From Streptomyces violaceoruber (GTDB lineage Bacteria; Actinomycetota; Actinomycetes; Streptomycetales; Streptomycetaceae): a DNA stretch of 53,655 nucleotides. Every line of letters starts with the position of its first letter. The first letter of the stretch is position 1. Positions 26,216 through 35,130 of this stretch are shown in pieces. A program made the translations under genes and the position numbers. The stretch is taken from positions 1 through 53,655 of the forward strand of contig JODI01000059.1 in assembly GCA_000720805.1 (NCBI GenBank), given 5' to 3'. The notes under the pieces are model-generated. The model saw nothing but the letters and a program-made list of their open reading frames with translations, made no database searches and was not told the DNA's origin.

Positions 26216-27196
26216 GAACAGCACCCCGCGGTGAGACAGCGAGACCGCCCCGGGCCGGGCGACACCGCCGCCCCCGCCGACCAGCGCCTGCATGGTCGCC
26301 GAGTGGTGCGGGGCGCAGTAGGGGGCGACGTCGACCAGGGGCTTGCCCGCGGGCAGCAGTCCGGCCACCGAGTGGACCGCGGTGACCTCCAGCGACTCCT
26401 CCCGGCTCAGCCGGGGCAGGATGGCGGGCAGCCGCTCCGCGAGCATCGTCTTACCGGCTCCCGGCGGTCCCTCCAGGAAGAGGTGATGACCGCCCGCCGC
26501 GGCGACCTCCACCGCCGTACGCGCCGACCTCTGGCCCACGACGTCGGCGAGGTCGTGACCCTGGTCGAGTTGCGCGGCGCCCATGCTGTGCATGCCCGTG
26601 GCCGCGCCCGTGCCCGGCACGCGCAGGCCAGCGAGCAGCGGGTCGGGGCGGCCCGCCTCGTCGGGTTCCTCGTCGGGTACGGGTTCGTCCGCGAGGACCG
26701 CGATCAGCTGGCGCAGGCTGCGCACCCCGAGCACGGACACGCCGGGCACCAGGGAGGCCTCGGCGGCTGCGCACTCGGGTACGACCACCTGCTCGTAGCC
26801 GGCGTCGGCCGCGGCCAGCACCGCCGGGAGGATGCCCCGGACCGGCCGTACCCGTCCGTCGAGCCCCAGCTCGCCGATCATCACGATGTCGGCGAGCACC
26901 CGCGGGTCGATCCGCTCGGCGGCGCCGAGGACGGCGCAGGCGACGGCGAGATCGAACCCGGAGCCGGCCTTCGGCACCGAGGCCGGGCTGAGCCCCACCG
27001 TCAGTTTCTTCTGCGGCCACTCGGCCCCCGAGTTCACCACCGCGGCCCGAACCCGGTCCCGGCTCTCGGTCAGGCTCTTGTCGGGGAGTCCCACCAGCGT
27101 GAACGCCGCGACCCCGGGTTCGAGGTCGGCCTGGACCTCGACCACCACCCCCTCGACGCCCACCAGCGCCACCGAGCACGTCCGGGCGAACCCCAT
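26210..27196 (-). pseudogene. comM: comM 5' fragment (N-terminus to Walker B)
   Basis: The 5' 329 codons of the YifB/ComM helicase gene: an N-terminal Lon-protease-like ChlI domain (about residues 1-170), then the AAA+ core with Walker A EGPPGAGKTMLAERLP near residue 235. It breaks at GVLFLD, just before the Walker B glutamate. ComM is a hexameric branch-migration helicase that promotes integration of transformed DNA. Without the second half the ATPase cannot work. The frame continues without a stop through the element end into tnpA (stop at 24890), giving a possible 768-residue chimera. The start overlaps the yraN stop by one base (TGATG). Confidence 0.93.
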
Positions 27197-27558
27197 CAGG
27201 CCACCCCACGCACATGCTCGACGACGGGTGCGCCGCGGGTGGGCAGGACGACGCCGACCAGGTCGATGCGGACGCCTCCCGGCGGTGCTCCCCCGTGGGA
27301 GTGGATCCAGTGTTCGGCGAGGCCCCGCAGCCGCTGCGCCTTGTCGGGGGTCACCGCGGACATCGGATGCTCGAAGAGACCCGTCCGCCGGGTCTTGACC
27401 TCGCAGACGACCAGGACGTCGCCGTCCCGTGCCACGATGTCGATCTCACCGGTCCTGCCGCAGCGCCAGTTGCGCTCCAGGACCGTCATCCCGGCCTCCA
27501 CCAGCCGCCGGGCGGCGAGCGTCTCGCCGTACTTGCCGAGTGCACTGCGTGCGTTCAT
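27196..27558 (-). CDS. YraN-family (UPF0102) endonuclease-like protein
   Basis: The 120-residue protein has the nuclease-like core G-E-I-D-I-V followed by [10 protein letters not shown] (E...D...ExK catalytic pattern) at residues 37-57. It also has the N-terminal [13 protein letters not shown] helix of the family. The ATG at 27558 gives the normal family length; the frame extends upstream without similarity. It is the first gene of the yraN-comM-dprA block with one-base overlap to comM, a conserved neighbourhood thought to concern DNA processing. Exact function unknown. Confidence 0.88.
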   Translation of the reverse strand: MNARSALGKYGETLAARRLVEAGMTVLERNWRCGRTGEIDIVARDGDVLVVCEVKTRRTGLFEHPMSAVTPDKAQRLRGLAEHWIHSHGGAPPGGVRIDLVGVVLPTRGAPVVEHVRGVA

Positions 27559-27679
27559 GTCGGCACCACCTCCGGCACCAACGGTCACGCAGCCGAGCCG
27601 ACCGAGTTGATCTTGGTGGACTACTCGCCGGTTGTGGAAAACTCCGTCACTCCCGCGAGGGATCACCCCGCCGAAGGCT

Positions 27680-27988
27680 TCAGCCGCCGGGCATCTCCAG
27701 ATCGTTCTTGTTCAGCTCCTCGATGTTCACGTCCTTGAACGTAAGCACCCGGACCTGCTTCACGAAGCGGGCCGGCCGGTACATGTCCCACACCCAGGCA
27801 TCCGCCATCGACACCTCGAAGAACACCTCACCCTGGACCGAGTGCACCTGCATCTCGTAGTCGTTGGTGAGGTAGAAGCGCCGCTCGGTCTCGATCACGT
27901 ATTTGAACAGACCGACGACATCGCGGTACTCCCGGTAGAGCTTGAGCTCCATCTCGGTCTCGTACTTCTCGAGGTCCTCGGCGCTCAT
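27680..27988 (-). CDS. DUF2469 family protein
   Basis: The 102-residue actinobacterial protein begins [20 protein letters not shown] and has the aromatic-rich block [21 protein letters not shown] recognise this as the conserved DUF2469 family, found next to yraN and the signal-peptidase genes in actinobacteria. No function is known. No signal peptide or membrane helix. It may be co-transcribed with the NUDIX gene 56 bp upstream. Confidence 0.85.
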   Translation of the reverse strand: MSAEDLEKYETEMELKLYREYRDVVGLFKYVIETERRFYLTNDYEMQVHSVQGEVFFEVSMADAWVWDMYRPARFVKQVRVLTFKDVNIEELNKNDLEMPGG

Positions 27989-28044
27989 GGCATGTTCCCC
28001 TTCAGCCGTGCGATCCCCCCATTGTGCGCCAGTCCCGCGAGCCC

Positions 28045-28572
28045 CTAGACGATTTCGGTGTCCAGGGTCACGGGCCCGGCCGGGGGACCTTCGTCGAGCA
28101 GCCGCTGGAGCAGCTCGGCGAGTCTGGTCGGATACACCGTCTCATGTGCCCGGGTCAGTTCCTGACACGTCCACCAGCGCGCTCCGGCGACGCTGCGCCG
28201 CTCCAGCTCGGTCAGGGCCGTCGCCCTGGTCGCCGTAGTGGTGGTACGGGCCAGGTAGTACCACTCGTCCTGGTCCCAGCGGCGGCCCGCGAACGGAAAC
28301 GAGCACATCCGCCGCCAGAGCACCGGGCCGAGGTCGACCTCGGTGATGCCGGTCTCCTCCGCGAGTTCCCTGAGCGCGGCCTCTTCACGACTCTCGTCGC
28401 CCTCCAGGCCGCCGCCGGGTGTGAACCACCAGTCGTCGGCCGGATCGTCCGGCTCATGGCCGTGCAGCAGCAGGATGCGGTCCTGAGGATCGAGCAGCAC
28501 CACCCGGGACACCTTGCGCAGCCCGCCGTCCCGGGAGCCCTCGGGAGACGTGTCGCCGGCCTCAGTGGGCAC
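28045..28572 (-). CDS. NUDIX hydrolase
   Basis: The 175-residue protein carries a complete NUDIX box, GGGLEGDESREEAALRELAEETGI (quoted in two parts: GGGLEGDES near residue 55, REEAALRELAEETG after it), matching Gx5Ex7REUxEExGU. The N-terminal strand VSRVVLLDPQDRILLLHGHE is typical. It hydrolyses a nucleoside diphosphate linked to another moiety, substrate unknown. GTG 28572 overlaps the end of the upstream signal-peptidase gene by 11 nt, indicating one transcript with the sip cluster. Confidence 0.88.
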   Translation of the reverse strand: MPTEAGDTSPEGSRDGGLRKVSRVVLLDPQDRILLLHGHEPDDPADDWWFTPGGGLEGDESREEAALRELAEETGITEVDLGPVLWRRMCSFPFAGRRWDQDEWYYLARTTTTATRATALTELERRSVAGARWWTCQELTRAHETVYPTRLAELLQRLLDEGPPAGPVTLDTEIV

Positions 28573-29335
28573 GGGCGGGCTCCGTCCGGGTCCGGGAGCG
28601 GCCGCCCACCCGCTTGGCGATCGGGCCGTACGCGCCACCGCCGAGGACGAGCACCGCACCGGCGACGATCAGGACGACGATCGTCCGCAGCGGACCGGGC
28701 GTGGACAGCGGGCCGAGCGTCTGGAAGCCGGTGGGCTTCTTCAGCATGCCGTTCATGGGCCATACGACGGCGTCCACCCGGGCCCTCACGGCGTTCTGCG
28801 ACACCGTGCCGCCGGCCGCGTCGCTCAGGTGGGCCGTGGAGTCCAGGGAGCCCTGGCGCTCGTCACCGAGCAGGAAGAGGCGGCCCTTGGGCACCGTCAC
28901 GGTCGGGATGACCTTGTCCTCGGCGACGCTGCCCGCCGGCAGATACGGTTCGTTGATCTGCTTGCCGTTGACAGTCAGCTTGCCCTTCGTGCAGCAGGAC
29001 ACCGTGTCCCCGCCGACAGCGACGACGCGCTTGACCACGAGGGCGTTGCTCACCCAGGCCGTGTCCTTGAAGACGACCACGTCGCCCCGGCGTACTTCGT
29101 CACCGTCCACGCGCTGGGCCATGACCCGGTCACCGGCGGCGATCGTGGGCGACATCGAGCTGGTGGGCACGGTGTACGGCCGGTAGAGCACCGCTCCCCA
29201 GGCGAAGGCTCCCAGGAACAGCACAATGCCCAGTGCGACGGCCAGTCCGGACAGTCGCTGTCCGGTCCGGCTGCCCACCGGGCCCGTGCCTGTGCCGCCG
29301 CTGTGCGGGGCCGTACGTGTCGTGCTCTCACCCAT
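28562..29335 (-). CDS. sipZ: Type I signal peptidase (SipZ-like)
   Basis: The 257-residue membrane protease cleaves Sec and Tat signal peptides. An N-terminal helix (LSGLAVALGIVLFLGAFAWG) precedes box B with the catalytic Ser (PTSSMSPTI). Box D RGDVVVFKD follows, then the catalytic Lys in VVKRVVAVGGD and box E GDERQGSLDS, where Arg replaces the usual His/Asn context. A C-terminal membrane helix (TIVVLIVAGAVLVLGGGAYG) follows. It is the last of four paralogues transcribed together. The name follows the S. lividans sipW-X-Y-Z order, so the letter is an inference from position. Confidence 0.88.
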   Translation of the reverse strand: MGESTTRTAPHSGGTGTGPVGSRTGQRLSGLAVALGIVLFLGAFAWGAVLYRPYTVPTSSMSPTIAAGDRVMAQRVDGDEVRRGDVVVFKDTAWVSNALVVKRVVAVGGDTVSCCTKGKLTVNGKQINEPYLPAGSVAEDKVIPTVTVPKGRLFLLGDERQGSLDSTAHLSDAAGGTVSQNAVRARVDAVVWPMNGMLKKPTGFQTLGPLSTPGPLRTIVVLIVAGAVLVLGGGAYGPIAKRVGGRSRTRTEPARAH

Positions 29336-29412
29336 GGGTCCGCACCCTACCCGGCGGTACCTGACCCGGTCAGCCCCTCCGGCCGACCAAGGTCATCGCC
29401 GCACCGGGAACC

Positions 29413-30390
29413 TCAGCGCGTCTCGGCGGCCGAGGTCTTCCTGCGGCGCCACAGGGCCACCGGTACGACCCCGGCGAGGGCGAGCCCGTTCGGGGCGACC
29501 GTGAGGGCGGCCGAGGCCGACGACTTGGTGTCGAGGCCCTTCTGGTCGAAGGTGTCAGGGACCGGCAGGGTGCCCCAGCGGTTGATCGGCCAGGCCTTCA
29601 CGACGGCTCGCCCGACGACGTCGTCCACCGGAACCATGCCGTGGTGCTTGTCGCTCTGGTTGTAGCGCGAGTCACGCGAGTTCTGCCGGTGGTCGCCCAT
29701 CACCCAGATGTAGCCCTTGGGCACCTTCACCGTGAACCGGCCGCCCTGGTCGTCGACGCTGCACGGGGTGTTGCCTGGGTACACGTACGGCTCGTTCAGC
29801 GCCTTTCCGTTGACCATGAGCGGGCCGCTGTCCTTGCAGGAGACGGTGTCGCCGCCCACGCCGATGACGCGCTTGATCAGGTCCTTCTCCTCCGCGGACG
29901 GCATCAGGCCGATCCAGCTGAGGAACGTCTGCACCGCGTTCGGGTTGGCCGTCGGCTCGCCCGCCAGCCAGTTGTCGGGGTCGTGGAAGACCACGACCTC
30001 ACCGCGCTCGGGCTCGGAGCCGAACCACGGGGTGAGCTTGTCGACCAGAACGCGGTCACCCTCCTGGAGGGTGTTCTGCATCGAGTCGGACGGGATCGAG
30101 AACGCCTGCACCAGGAAGGTCTTGATCAACAGCGCCAGCACGAGCGCGATGCCGATCAGGATGGGCAGCTCCTTCCAGAAGGAGCGCGGCTTCTTCGCCT
30201 GGGGCGCCGAGTCGCCGGATCCCCGGCCGTCCGTCCCGGTCTGCTCGGCCGTCGTGCCCTCCTGTGCCGCACCGGAGTCATTCCCGGAGGTCACGGCGCT
30301 GTCCGCGGCCGGGACGGCGCTCTCCGCGGGGCGTCCGCGGGGTTCCTCGCCATCGTGCCCGGACCGTGCGCCAACCGCCACATCCCCCAC
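29413..30390 (-). CDS. sipY: Type I signal peptidase (SipY-like)
   Basis: The 325-residue protein starts at GTG 30390, with AGGAG 5 nt upstream. An acidic, disordered N-terminal 70 residues is followed by a membrane helix (LPILIGIALVLALLIKTFLV) and box B IPSDSMQNTL with the catalytic Ser. Box D RGEVVVFHD, LIKRVIGVGGD with the catalytic Lys and box E GDHRQNSRDSR follow, then a C-terminal helix and an RRRK tail. Paralogue of its three neighbours; S. lividans SipY is reported to be the major enzyme. Its first 113 nt lie inside the 3' end of the upstream paralogue. Confidence 0.9.
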   Translation of the reverse strand: MGDVAVGARSGHDGEEPRGRPAESAVPAADSAVTSGNDSGAAQEGTTAEQTGTDGRGSGDSAPQAKKPRSFWKELPILIGIALVLALLIKTFLVQAFSIPSDSMQNTLQEGDRVLVDKLTPWFGSEPERGEVVVFHDPDNWLAGEPTANPNAVQTFLSWIGLMPSAEEKDLIKRVIGVGGDTVSCKDSGPLMVNGKALNEPYVYPGNTPCSVDDQGGRFTVKVPKGYIWVMGDHRQNSRDSRYNQSDKHHGMVPVDDVVGRAVVKAWPINRWGTLPVPDTFDQKGLDTKSSASAALTVAPNGLALAGVVPVALWRRRKTSAAETR

Positions 30391-31387
30391 GCCAACTCCT
30401 TACTCTGTGCCGCTGCCGCCTGCGCCGTACACGGTGCAGACCCACCACTCCCATAACGAGCGGGAGTTCCGCAGGGCTCGGGAGTTGGACCGATCCGTTC
30501 GGACCGTCGGGAGCAACCCTAAGCGACGGCGGACCAGCCGCGGTCGACCCGGCTGCCGAGTCGGACACGGAAGCGTAGGTTTTGGGCTCCTCCAGCTGGC
30601 TCCAGTGCCCGAACGGCCAGGCGATGACCTTGGCCCGGCCCACCACGGAGTCCACGGAGACCGTGCCGCCGTAGTCGGTGTTCTGGTGCGCGCGGGAGTC
30701 CGCGGAGTTGCCCCGGTGGTCGCCCATCACCCACAGCCGCCCCGGCGGGACGGTGATGTTGAACGGCGTCTCGGACGGGGCGTTGCCGGGATACAGGTAG
30801 TTCTCGTTCAGGGGAACGTCGTTGACGGTGACCCGGCCTTGCGTGTCGCAGCACTTGACGTGATCGCCGCCGACGCCGACGACCCGCTTGATGAGGTCCT
30901 TCTCGTTGTCCGAGGGCAGCAGGCCGATGAAGGTGAGCCCCTCCTTGACCTGCTTGACGACGACGGGGTCGTCCTTCTTCGTGGCCGGCTGCTCGTCCTG
31001 GAGCCAGCCGCCGGGGTCCTTGAAGACGACGACGTCCCCGCGCTCGGGCTTGGAGCCGAACCACGGGGTGAACTTGTCGACCAGGACCCGGTCGCCGATC
31101 TGGATGGTCTGCTCCATGGAACCGGACGGAATCACGAAGGCCTGGACGAGGAAGGTCTTCAGGACGAGGGCGATGAGGACGGCGACGCCGACGAGGAGGG
31201 GTATCTCCTTGATCGCGGAACGCCTGCGGCGCCGCTTGACCTTGCGCTGGAGCTTGCGCCGCTCGGCACGGCTGCGTCCCGGCCCCGCGCCCGCGCCCGT
31301 GCCGGCCAGGGCGCGTCGGGAGCCGGTGGGCAGCAGATTCTCGGCCGCGCTGGACGACGTACCGCGCGGTCGGCCGCGGTTACCCAT
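30278..31387 (-). CDS. sipX: Type I signal peptidase (SipX-like), long C-terminus
   Basis: The 369-residue frame has a very basic N-terminus (KLQRKVKRRRRRSA), a membrane helix (EIPLLVGVAVLIALVLKTFLV), IPSGSMEQTI with the catalytic Ser and LIKRVVGVGGD with the catalytic Lys. Box E GDHRGNSADSR and a short hydrophobic C-terminal segment (ELPLVMGVVGL) follow. The last about 45 residues are Arg/Gly-rich and are read from DNA that also encodes the start of the next paralogue, so the protein is longer than I recall for S. lividans SipX (about 320). Its ATG overlaps the upstream stop by 8 nt. Confidence 0.85.
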   Translation of the reverse strand: MGNRGRPRGTSSSAAENLLPTGSRRALAGTGAGAGPGRSRAERRKLQRKVKRRRRRSAIKEIPLLVGVAVLIALVLKTFLVQAFVIPSGSMEQTIQIGDRVLVDKFTPWFGSKPERGDVVVFKDPGGWLQDEQPATKKDDPVVVKQVKEGLTFIGLLPSDNEKDLIKRVVGVGGDHVKCCDTQGRVTVNDVPLNENYLYPGNAPSETPFNITVPPGRLWVMGDHRGNSADSRAHQNTDYGGTVSVDSVVGRAKVIAWPFGHWSQLEEPKTYASVSDSAAGSTAAGPPSLRVAPDGPNGSVQLPSPAELPLVMGVVGLHRVRRRRQRHRVRSWRGGCGGWRTVRARWRGTPRTPRGERRPGRGQRRDLRE

Positions 31388-32111
31388 GGGCGCCCACCGG
31401 GGTCGGCTCTTCGGCGGCCGGCACGCGCGCGTAGGCGGCGGGACGGCGCAGCCGGGTGAAGCGGTCGCCGGGCCACAGGATCCAGTCGGCCCGGCCGATG
31501 ACGTCGTCGACCGGGATCATGCCGCCGCCCGGGGAGCCCAGATGGTCGCGGGAGTCGCTGGAGTCGCCGCGATGATCACCGAGGACGAAGAGAGTGCCCG
31601 AGGGCACGTCGACGTCGAAGGGCACCGTGGACGGGCTGTCGCCGGGGTACAGGAAGGTCGACTCGTCGACGGACCGGCCGTTCACCTCGATCCTCCCCTC
31701 CTTGTCACAGCAGACCACATGGTCTCCCCCCACACCGACAACGCGTTTGATGTAGTCGGAATCCCCGAAGTACCCGGTTCCGTCGAACACGATGACATCG
31801 CCGCGCCGCGGATCGGCACCGAAACGGTACGCCAACTTATTTACGAGAACGCGGTCCCCGATCCTCAATCCGTTTTCCATGGATCCGCTGGGGATCTGGA
31901 AGGGCTGCACCACGAAGGTGCTGAGCAGCAGCACGAACACCAGGCAGACCAGCAGCGTGAGGGTGATCCGACCGCCGGGTACCGACTCGGCGGCCCGTGA
32001 CACCAACGCGAAACGCGACCGGCCCTCCGGTCCTCCCGGGTCCGAGATCTCCTCGGCATCGGAAGGGCGGGAGGAGCGGTCGCGCTCCGTCGGCTGTGCT
32101 TCGGTGTCCAT
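31380..32111 (-). CDS. sipW: Type I signal peptidase (SipW-like)
   Basis: The 243-residue protein is the first of the four tandem signal peptidases. It has an acidic cytosolic N-terminus, one membrane helix (ITLTLLVCLVFVLLLSTFVV) and IPSGSMENGL with the catalytic Ser. Box D RGDVIVFDG, YIKRVVGVGGD with the catalytic Lys and box E GDHRGDSSDSR follow. Unlike the other three it has no C-terminal membrane segment, which fits SipW of S. lividans. It is 45 bp downstream of rplS on the same strand. Confidence 0.9.
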   Translation of the reverse strand: MDTEAQPTERDRSSRPSDAEEISDPGGPEGRSRFALVSRAAESVPGGRITLTLLVCLVFVLLLSTFVVQPFQIPSGSMENGLRIGDRVLVNKLAYRFGADPRRGDVIVFDGTGYFGDSDYIKRVVGVGGDHVVCCDKEGRIEVNGRSVDESTFLYPGDSPSTVPFDVDVPSGTLFVLGDHRGDSSDSRDHLGSPGGGMIPVDDVIGRADWILWPGDRFTRLRRPAAYARVPAAEEPTPVGAHG

Positions 32112-32156
32112 CGGGGCCAGATGCTATCCGGCCCCGCTGTGACGCCCGAGAAGCGC

Positions 32157-32507
32157 TCAGTTCTCGCGCTTCTCCTTGATCTTCGCGGCCTTGCCGCGCA
32201 GCTCGCGCAGGTAGTACAGCTTCGCGCGACGCACGTCACCGCGCGTGACGAGCTCGATCTTCTCGACGATCGGGGTGTGCACCGGGAAGGTGCGCTCGAC
32301 GCCGACGGAGAACGAGACCTTGCGGACCGTGAAGGTCTCGCGGACACCGGCGCCCTGACGGCGGATGACGACGCCCTTGAACTGCTGCACACGGGAGCGG
32401 TTGCCCTCGATGACGCGCACGTGGACGTTGACGGTGTCACCCGGGCGGAAGGCCGGGATGTCGCTGCGCAGCGACGCGGAGTCGACGGTGTCGAGCAGGT
32501 TGGACAT
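32157..32507 (-). CDS. rplS: 50S ribosomal protein L19
   Basis: The 116-residue protein begins [20 protein letters not shown] and has the L19 signatures [39 protein letters not shown] and [16 protein letters not shown] used ATG 32507; a frame from 32534 adds nine residues without similarity. It lies between trmD (130 bp upstream) and sipW, the conserved actinobacterial order. Confidence 0.96.
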   Translation of the reverse strand: MSNLLDTVDSASLRSDIPAFRPGDTVNVHVRVIEGNRSRVQQFKGVVIRRQGAGVRETFTVRKVSFSVGVERTFPVHTPIVEKIELVTRGDVRRAKLYYLRELRGKAAKIKEKREN

Positions 32508-32637
32508 TTCGTCTGCTTTCTTCGCTGATGCCACAGGTCATCAACGGAACTAGGGTGTCGAGAAGGATGCTGTCCACGTCGGGGCGGGCGTCGTGTCCCC
32601 CTGTGGCAGGGGCGCACGCCGGACGCACAACAGCGAC

Positions 32638-33471
32638 CTATTGTTCCACGCCCTCTGTCCTGCGCCAAAATCGGCCGTACGGCTCCCCCTCGGGGTCCGG
32701 TGCCCAGCCCAGGATGGAGAGCATCTCGCGGTCCCTCTTGTCGAAGGCCTTGGGGTCGCAGCGTTCGATCAGGTCGGGCCGGTGGGCCGTGGTACGCCTG
32801 AGTGCCTCGTCGCGGCGCCAGCGCGCGATCTTGCCGTGATGTCCGCTGAGCAGCACGTCAGGGATCCCGTGTCCGCGCCACTCGGGCGGCTTGGTGTAGA
32901 CGGGGCCCTCCAGGAGGTTGGCCATGGCTCCGGGTGCGAAGGAGTCGTCCCGGTGGGACTCGGCGTTGCCCAGGACGCCGGGCAGCAGCCGGGCCACGGC
33001 CTCCGTGATGACGAGGACGGCCGCCTCGCCGCCGGCCAGCACGTAGTCGCCGATGGAGACCTCGTGGACGGGTATCCGGGTGGCGTACTCGTCGATGACG
33101 CGGCGGTCGATGCCCTCGTAGCGGGCCGGCGTGAAGAGCAGCCAGGGACGCGCGGAGAGCTCGACGGCGAGTTCCTGGGTGAAGGGACGGCCGCTGGGCG
33201 TGGGGACGATCAGGGCGGGCGTGTGGGAGCCCGTCTCGTAGCCGTCCGCGAGGACGGAGTCCAGCGCATCGCCCCAGGGTCCGGTCTTCATGACCATGCC
33301 CGGTCCGCCGCCGTACGGCGTGTCGTCGACCGTGTTGTGCCGGTCGTGCGTCCACGAACGCAGGTCGTGGACGTGCACGTCCAGCTGTCCACGCGCGCGT
33401 GCCTTGCCGACGAGGGAGACGTTCAGGGGGTCGAGGTACTCGGGGAAGATCGTGACGACGTCGAGCCTCAT
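32638..33471 (-). CDS. trmD: tRNA (guanine37-N1)-methyltransferase TrmD
   Basis: The 277-residue SPOUT-knot enzyme methylates G37 of tRNAs reading CNN codons, preventing frameshifts. Motifs: [16 protein letters not shown] at the start, [10 protein letters not shown] near residue 53, [13 protein letters not shown] near residue 112, and [15 protein letters not shown] at the knot near residue 133. The C-terminal domain has [22 protein letters not shown] 33471 overlaps the rimM stop by 4 nt (ATGA), so translation is coupled. Confidence 0.96.
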   Translation of the reverse strand: MRLDVVTIFPEYLDPLNVSLVGKARARGQLDVHVHDLRSWTHDRHNTVDDTPYGGGPGMVMKTGPWGDALDSVLADGYETGSHTPALIVPTPSGRPFTQELAVELSARPWLLFTPARYEGIDRRVIDEYATRIPVHEVSIGDYVLAGGEAAVLVITEAVARLLPGVLGNAESHRDDSFAPGAMANLLEGPVYTKPPEWRGHGIPDVLLSGHHGKIARWRRDEALRRTTAHRPDLIERCDPKAFDKRDREMLSILGWAPDPEGEPYGRFWRRTEGVEQ

Positions 33472-34013
33472 GCGCTGTCGTCCCTGCTGGAGGCGATCTC
33501 CGCCTGGTCGTCGATCAGCCCGGGCGGCGGGTCGATGACCGCCTTCTGCTCCTCGATGTCGATCTCCGTGACGATCTCCTCGACGAAGGGGATCAGGACC
33601 TCGCTGCCGTCGGGGCGCTCCACGACGAACAGGTCCTGCGAGGGCAGGTGCGAGATCTCGGTGATCCGGCCGACCTCGACGCCGTCCTTCGTCACCACGT
33701 CCAGGTCCATCAGCTGGTGGTCGTAGTACTCGTCCTCCTCCTCGGGGAGCACCTCCGGGTCCACCTCGGCGATCAGGAGGGTGTTGCGCAGCGCCTCGGC
33801 GGCGGTGCGGTCCTTCACGCCCTCGAAGCGCAGAAGGAGACGGCCGCTGTGGACGCGGCCGGTCTCGACGGTGAGGGGGCCCGTGGAGGCGGGGTCCGTG
33901 AGCAGGACGGCGCCGGGCGCGAGCCTCAGCTCCGGCTCGTCGGTACGGACCTCGACGGTGACCTCACCCTTGATGCCGTGGGCACGGCCGATGCGAGCGA
34001 CTACCAGCTGCAC
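33468..34013 (-). CDS. rimM: 16S rRNA processing protein RimM
   Basis: The 181-residue factor assists 30S head assembly by binding S19. The N-terminal domain has [17 protein letters not shown] and [19 protein letters not shown]. The C-terminal PRC-barrel has [21 protein letters not shown] and a very acidic end ([21 protein letters not shown]). GTG 34013 is chosen with AGGAG upstream. It is downstream of the KH gene and coupled to trmD. Confidence 0.94.
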   Translation of the reverse strand: MQLVVARIGRAHGIKGEVTVEVRTDEPELRLAPGAVLLTDPASTGPLTVETGRVHSGRLLLRFEGVKDRTAAEALRNTLLIAEVDPEVLPEEEDEYYDHQLMDLDVVTKDGVEVGRITEISHLPSQDLFVVERPDGSEVLIPFVEEIVTEIDIEEQKAVIDPPPGLIDDQAEIASSRDDSA

Positions 34014-34121
34014 TGTGCTTGCTTCTCCTGATCTCCGACAGCCTCTACGGGACTGCGTGCACGACAACGGGCCGGGGACGGCCCAGTGGCCCTCCCCGGC
34101 CCGAGCCGGTGCTGCGTTGCG

Positions 34122-34361
34122 TCAGCGGACGTGGTCCACGTCGACGAGGTCGACGCGGACACCGCGGCCGCCGATGGCGCCCACGACCGTACGCAGGGCG
34201 CGTGCGGTGCGGCCGTTGCGGCCGATCACCTTGCCGAGGTCGTCCGGGTGGACCCGGACTTCCAGCACACGACCACGACGCAGGTCGCGCGAGGCGACCT
34301 GCACGTCGTCAGGGTTGTCGACGATGCCCTTCACGAGGTGCTCAAGCGCCTCTTCGAGCAT
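34122..34361 (-). CDS. khpA: KH-domain RNA-binding protein (KhpA/YlqC family)
   Basis: The 79-residue protein is a single type II KH domain with the GxxG-containing loop VIGRNGRTARALRTVV near residues 46-61. It begins LEEALEHLVKGIVDNPDDV, the typical KhpA start. It lies 5 bp after rpsP and upstream of rimM, the same order as in many Gram-positive bacteria. KhpA-type proteins bind many RNAs, including small RNAs. The gene name is assigned by family and synteny. Confidence 0.88.
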   Translation of the reverse strand: MLEEALEHLVKGIVDNPDDVQVASRDLRRGRVLEVRVHPDDLGKVIGRNGRTARALRTVVGAIGGRGVRVDLVDVDHVR

Positions 34362-34366
34362 GCTGC

Positions 34367-34795
34367 TCAGGCCTCGGTCGACTCAGCCGAAGAGGACTCA
34401 GCGGGAGCCTCGTCCTTCTTCTCGGCCTTCTTCTTCGGGGTGATCGCCTCACCCTTGCCCTCGTCGTCGCCGCCGAGAGCCTCGAACGTCGGACGCGCGG
34501 CCTTCTCGGCCGGCTGGAGCAGCGGAGCCGGGGCGGGCTCGCCCTTGAACTTCTGCCAGTCGCCGGTCTTCTTCAGGATGGCGAGCACGGGCTCGGTCGG
34601 CTGAGCGCCGACGGAGAGCCAGTAGGCCACGCGGTCGGCGTCGACCTCGATGCGCGAGGGGTTCTGCACCGGGTGGTACAGGCCGATCTCCTCGATCGCA
34701 CGACCGTCACGACGGGTACGGGAGTCGGCGACGACGATGCGGTAGTGAGGCGCGCGGATCTTGCCCAGACGCTTCAGCTTGATCTTGACTGCCAC
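34367..34795 (-). CDS. rpsP: 30S ribosomal protein S16
   Basis: The 142-residue protein has the S16 core [34 protein letters not shown] and [18 protein letters not shown] Lys/Glu/Ala-rich C-terminal extension of about 50 residues follows, as in other streptomycetes. GTG 34795 follows an AGGAG site. It is the first gene of rpsP-khpA-rimM-trmD; rplS follows after a 130-bp gap. Confidence 0.95.
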   Translation of the reverse strand: MAVKIKLKRLGKIRAPHYRIVVADSRTRRDGRAIEEIGLYHPVQNPSRIEVDADRVAYWLSVGAQPTEPVLAILKKTGDWQKFKGEPAPAPLLQPAEKAARPTFEALGGDDEGKGEAITPKKKAEKKDEAPAESSSAESTEA

Positions 34796-35130
34796 GGGAG
34801 TGGGTTCTCCTGAATTTGACGTGGTTGGGCACGGCAGATGGCCGCGTGGGGTTGCGGTACCCGAGTGCCCGATGGACGCGTCAGCCGGAGGCGAGAGGGT
34901 TCCTGTGCGGCTGTCGAGTACAGCTAGCCATTGTGCCATACCCGGCGGGTCGCTCTGGACCGAGGCTGTGGTGAGGCACGCCTGAGAGGCACCCGGCGCC
35001 GCTTGACAGCTCGGGTGCGGGATCCTGCGCCGCCGGGTGCCGTCGGCGGAGTGCGCGACGGCACCCCCTGTGCCCGTGCCGCGGGCTCGACCGGCAGCCA
35101 CGAGATGCCGGTGCTCGCCCCTCGCCCGGG
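34796..35130. other. Gene-free leader of the rpsP operon
   Basis: This 335-bp stretch holds no plausible gene. It should contain the rpsP promoter; a slightly AT-richer patch near 34915-34945 is the most likely location, but I cannot place -35 and -10 boxes with confidence. Confidence 0.4.
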
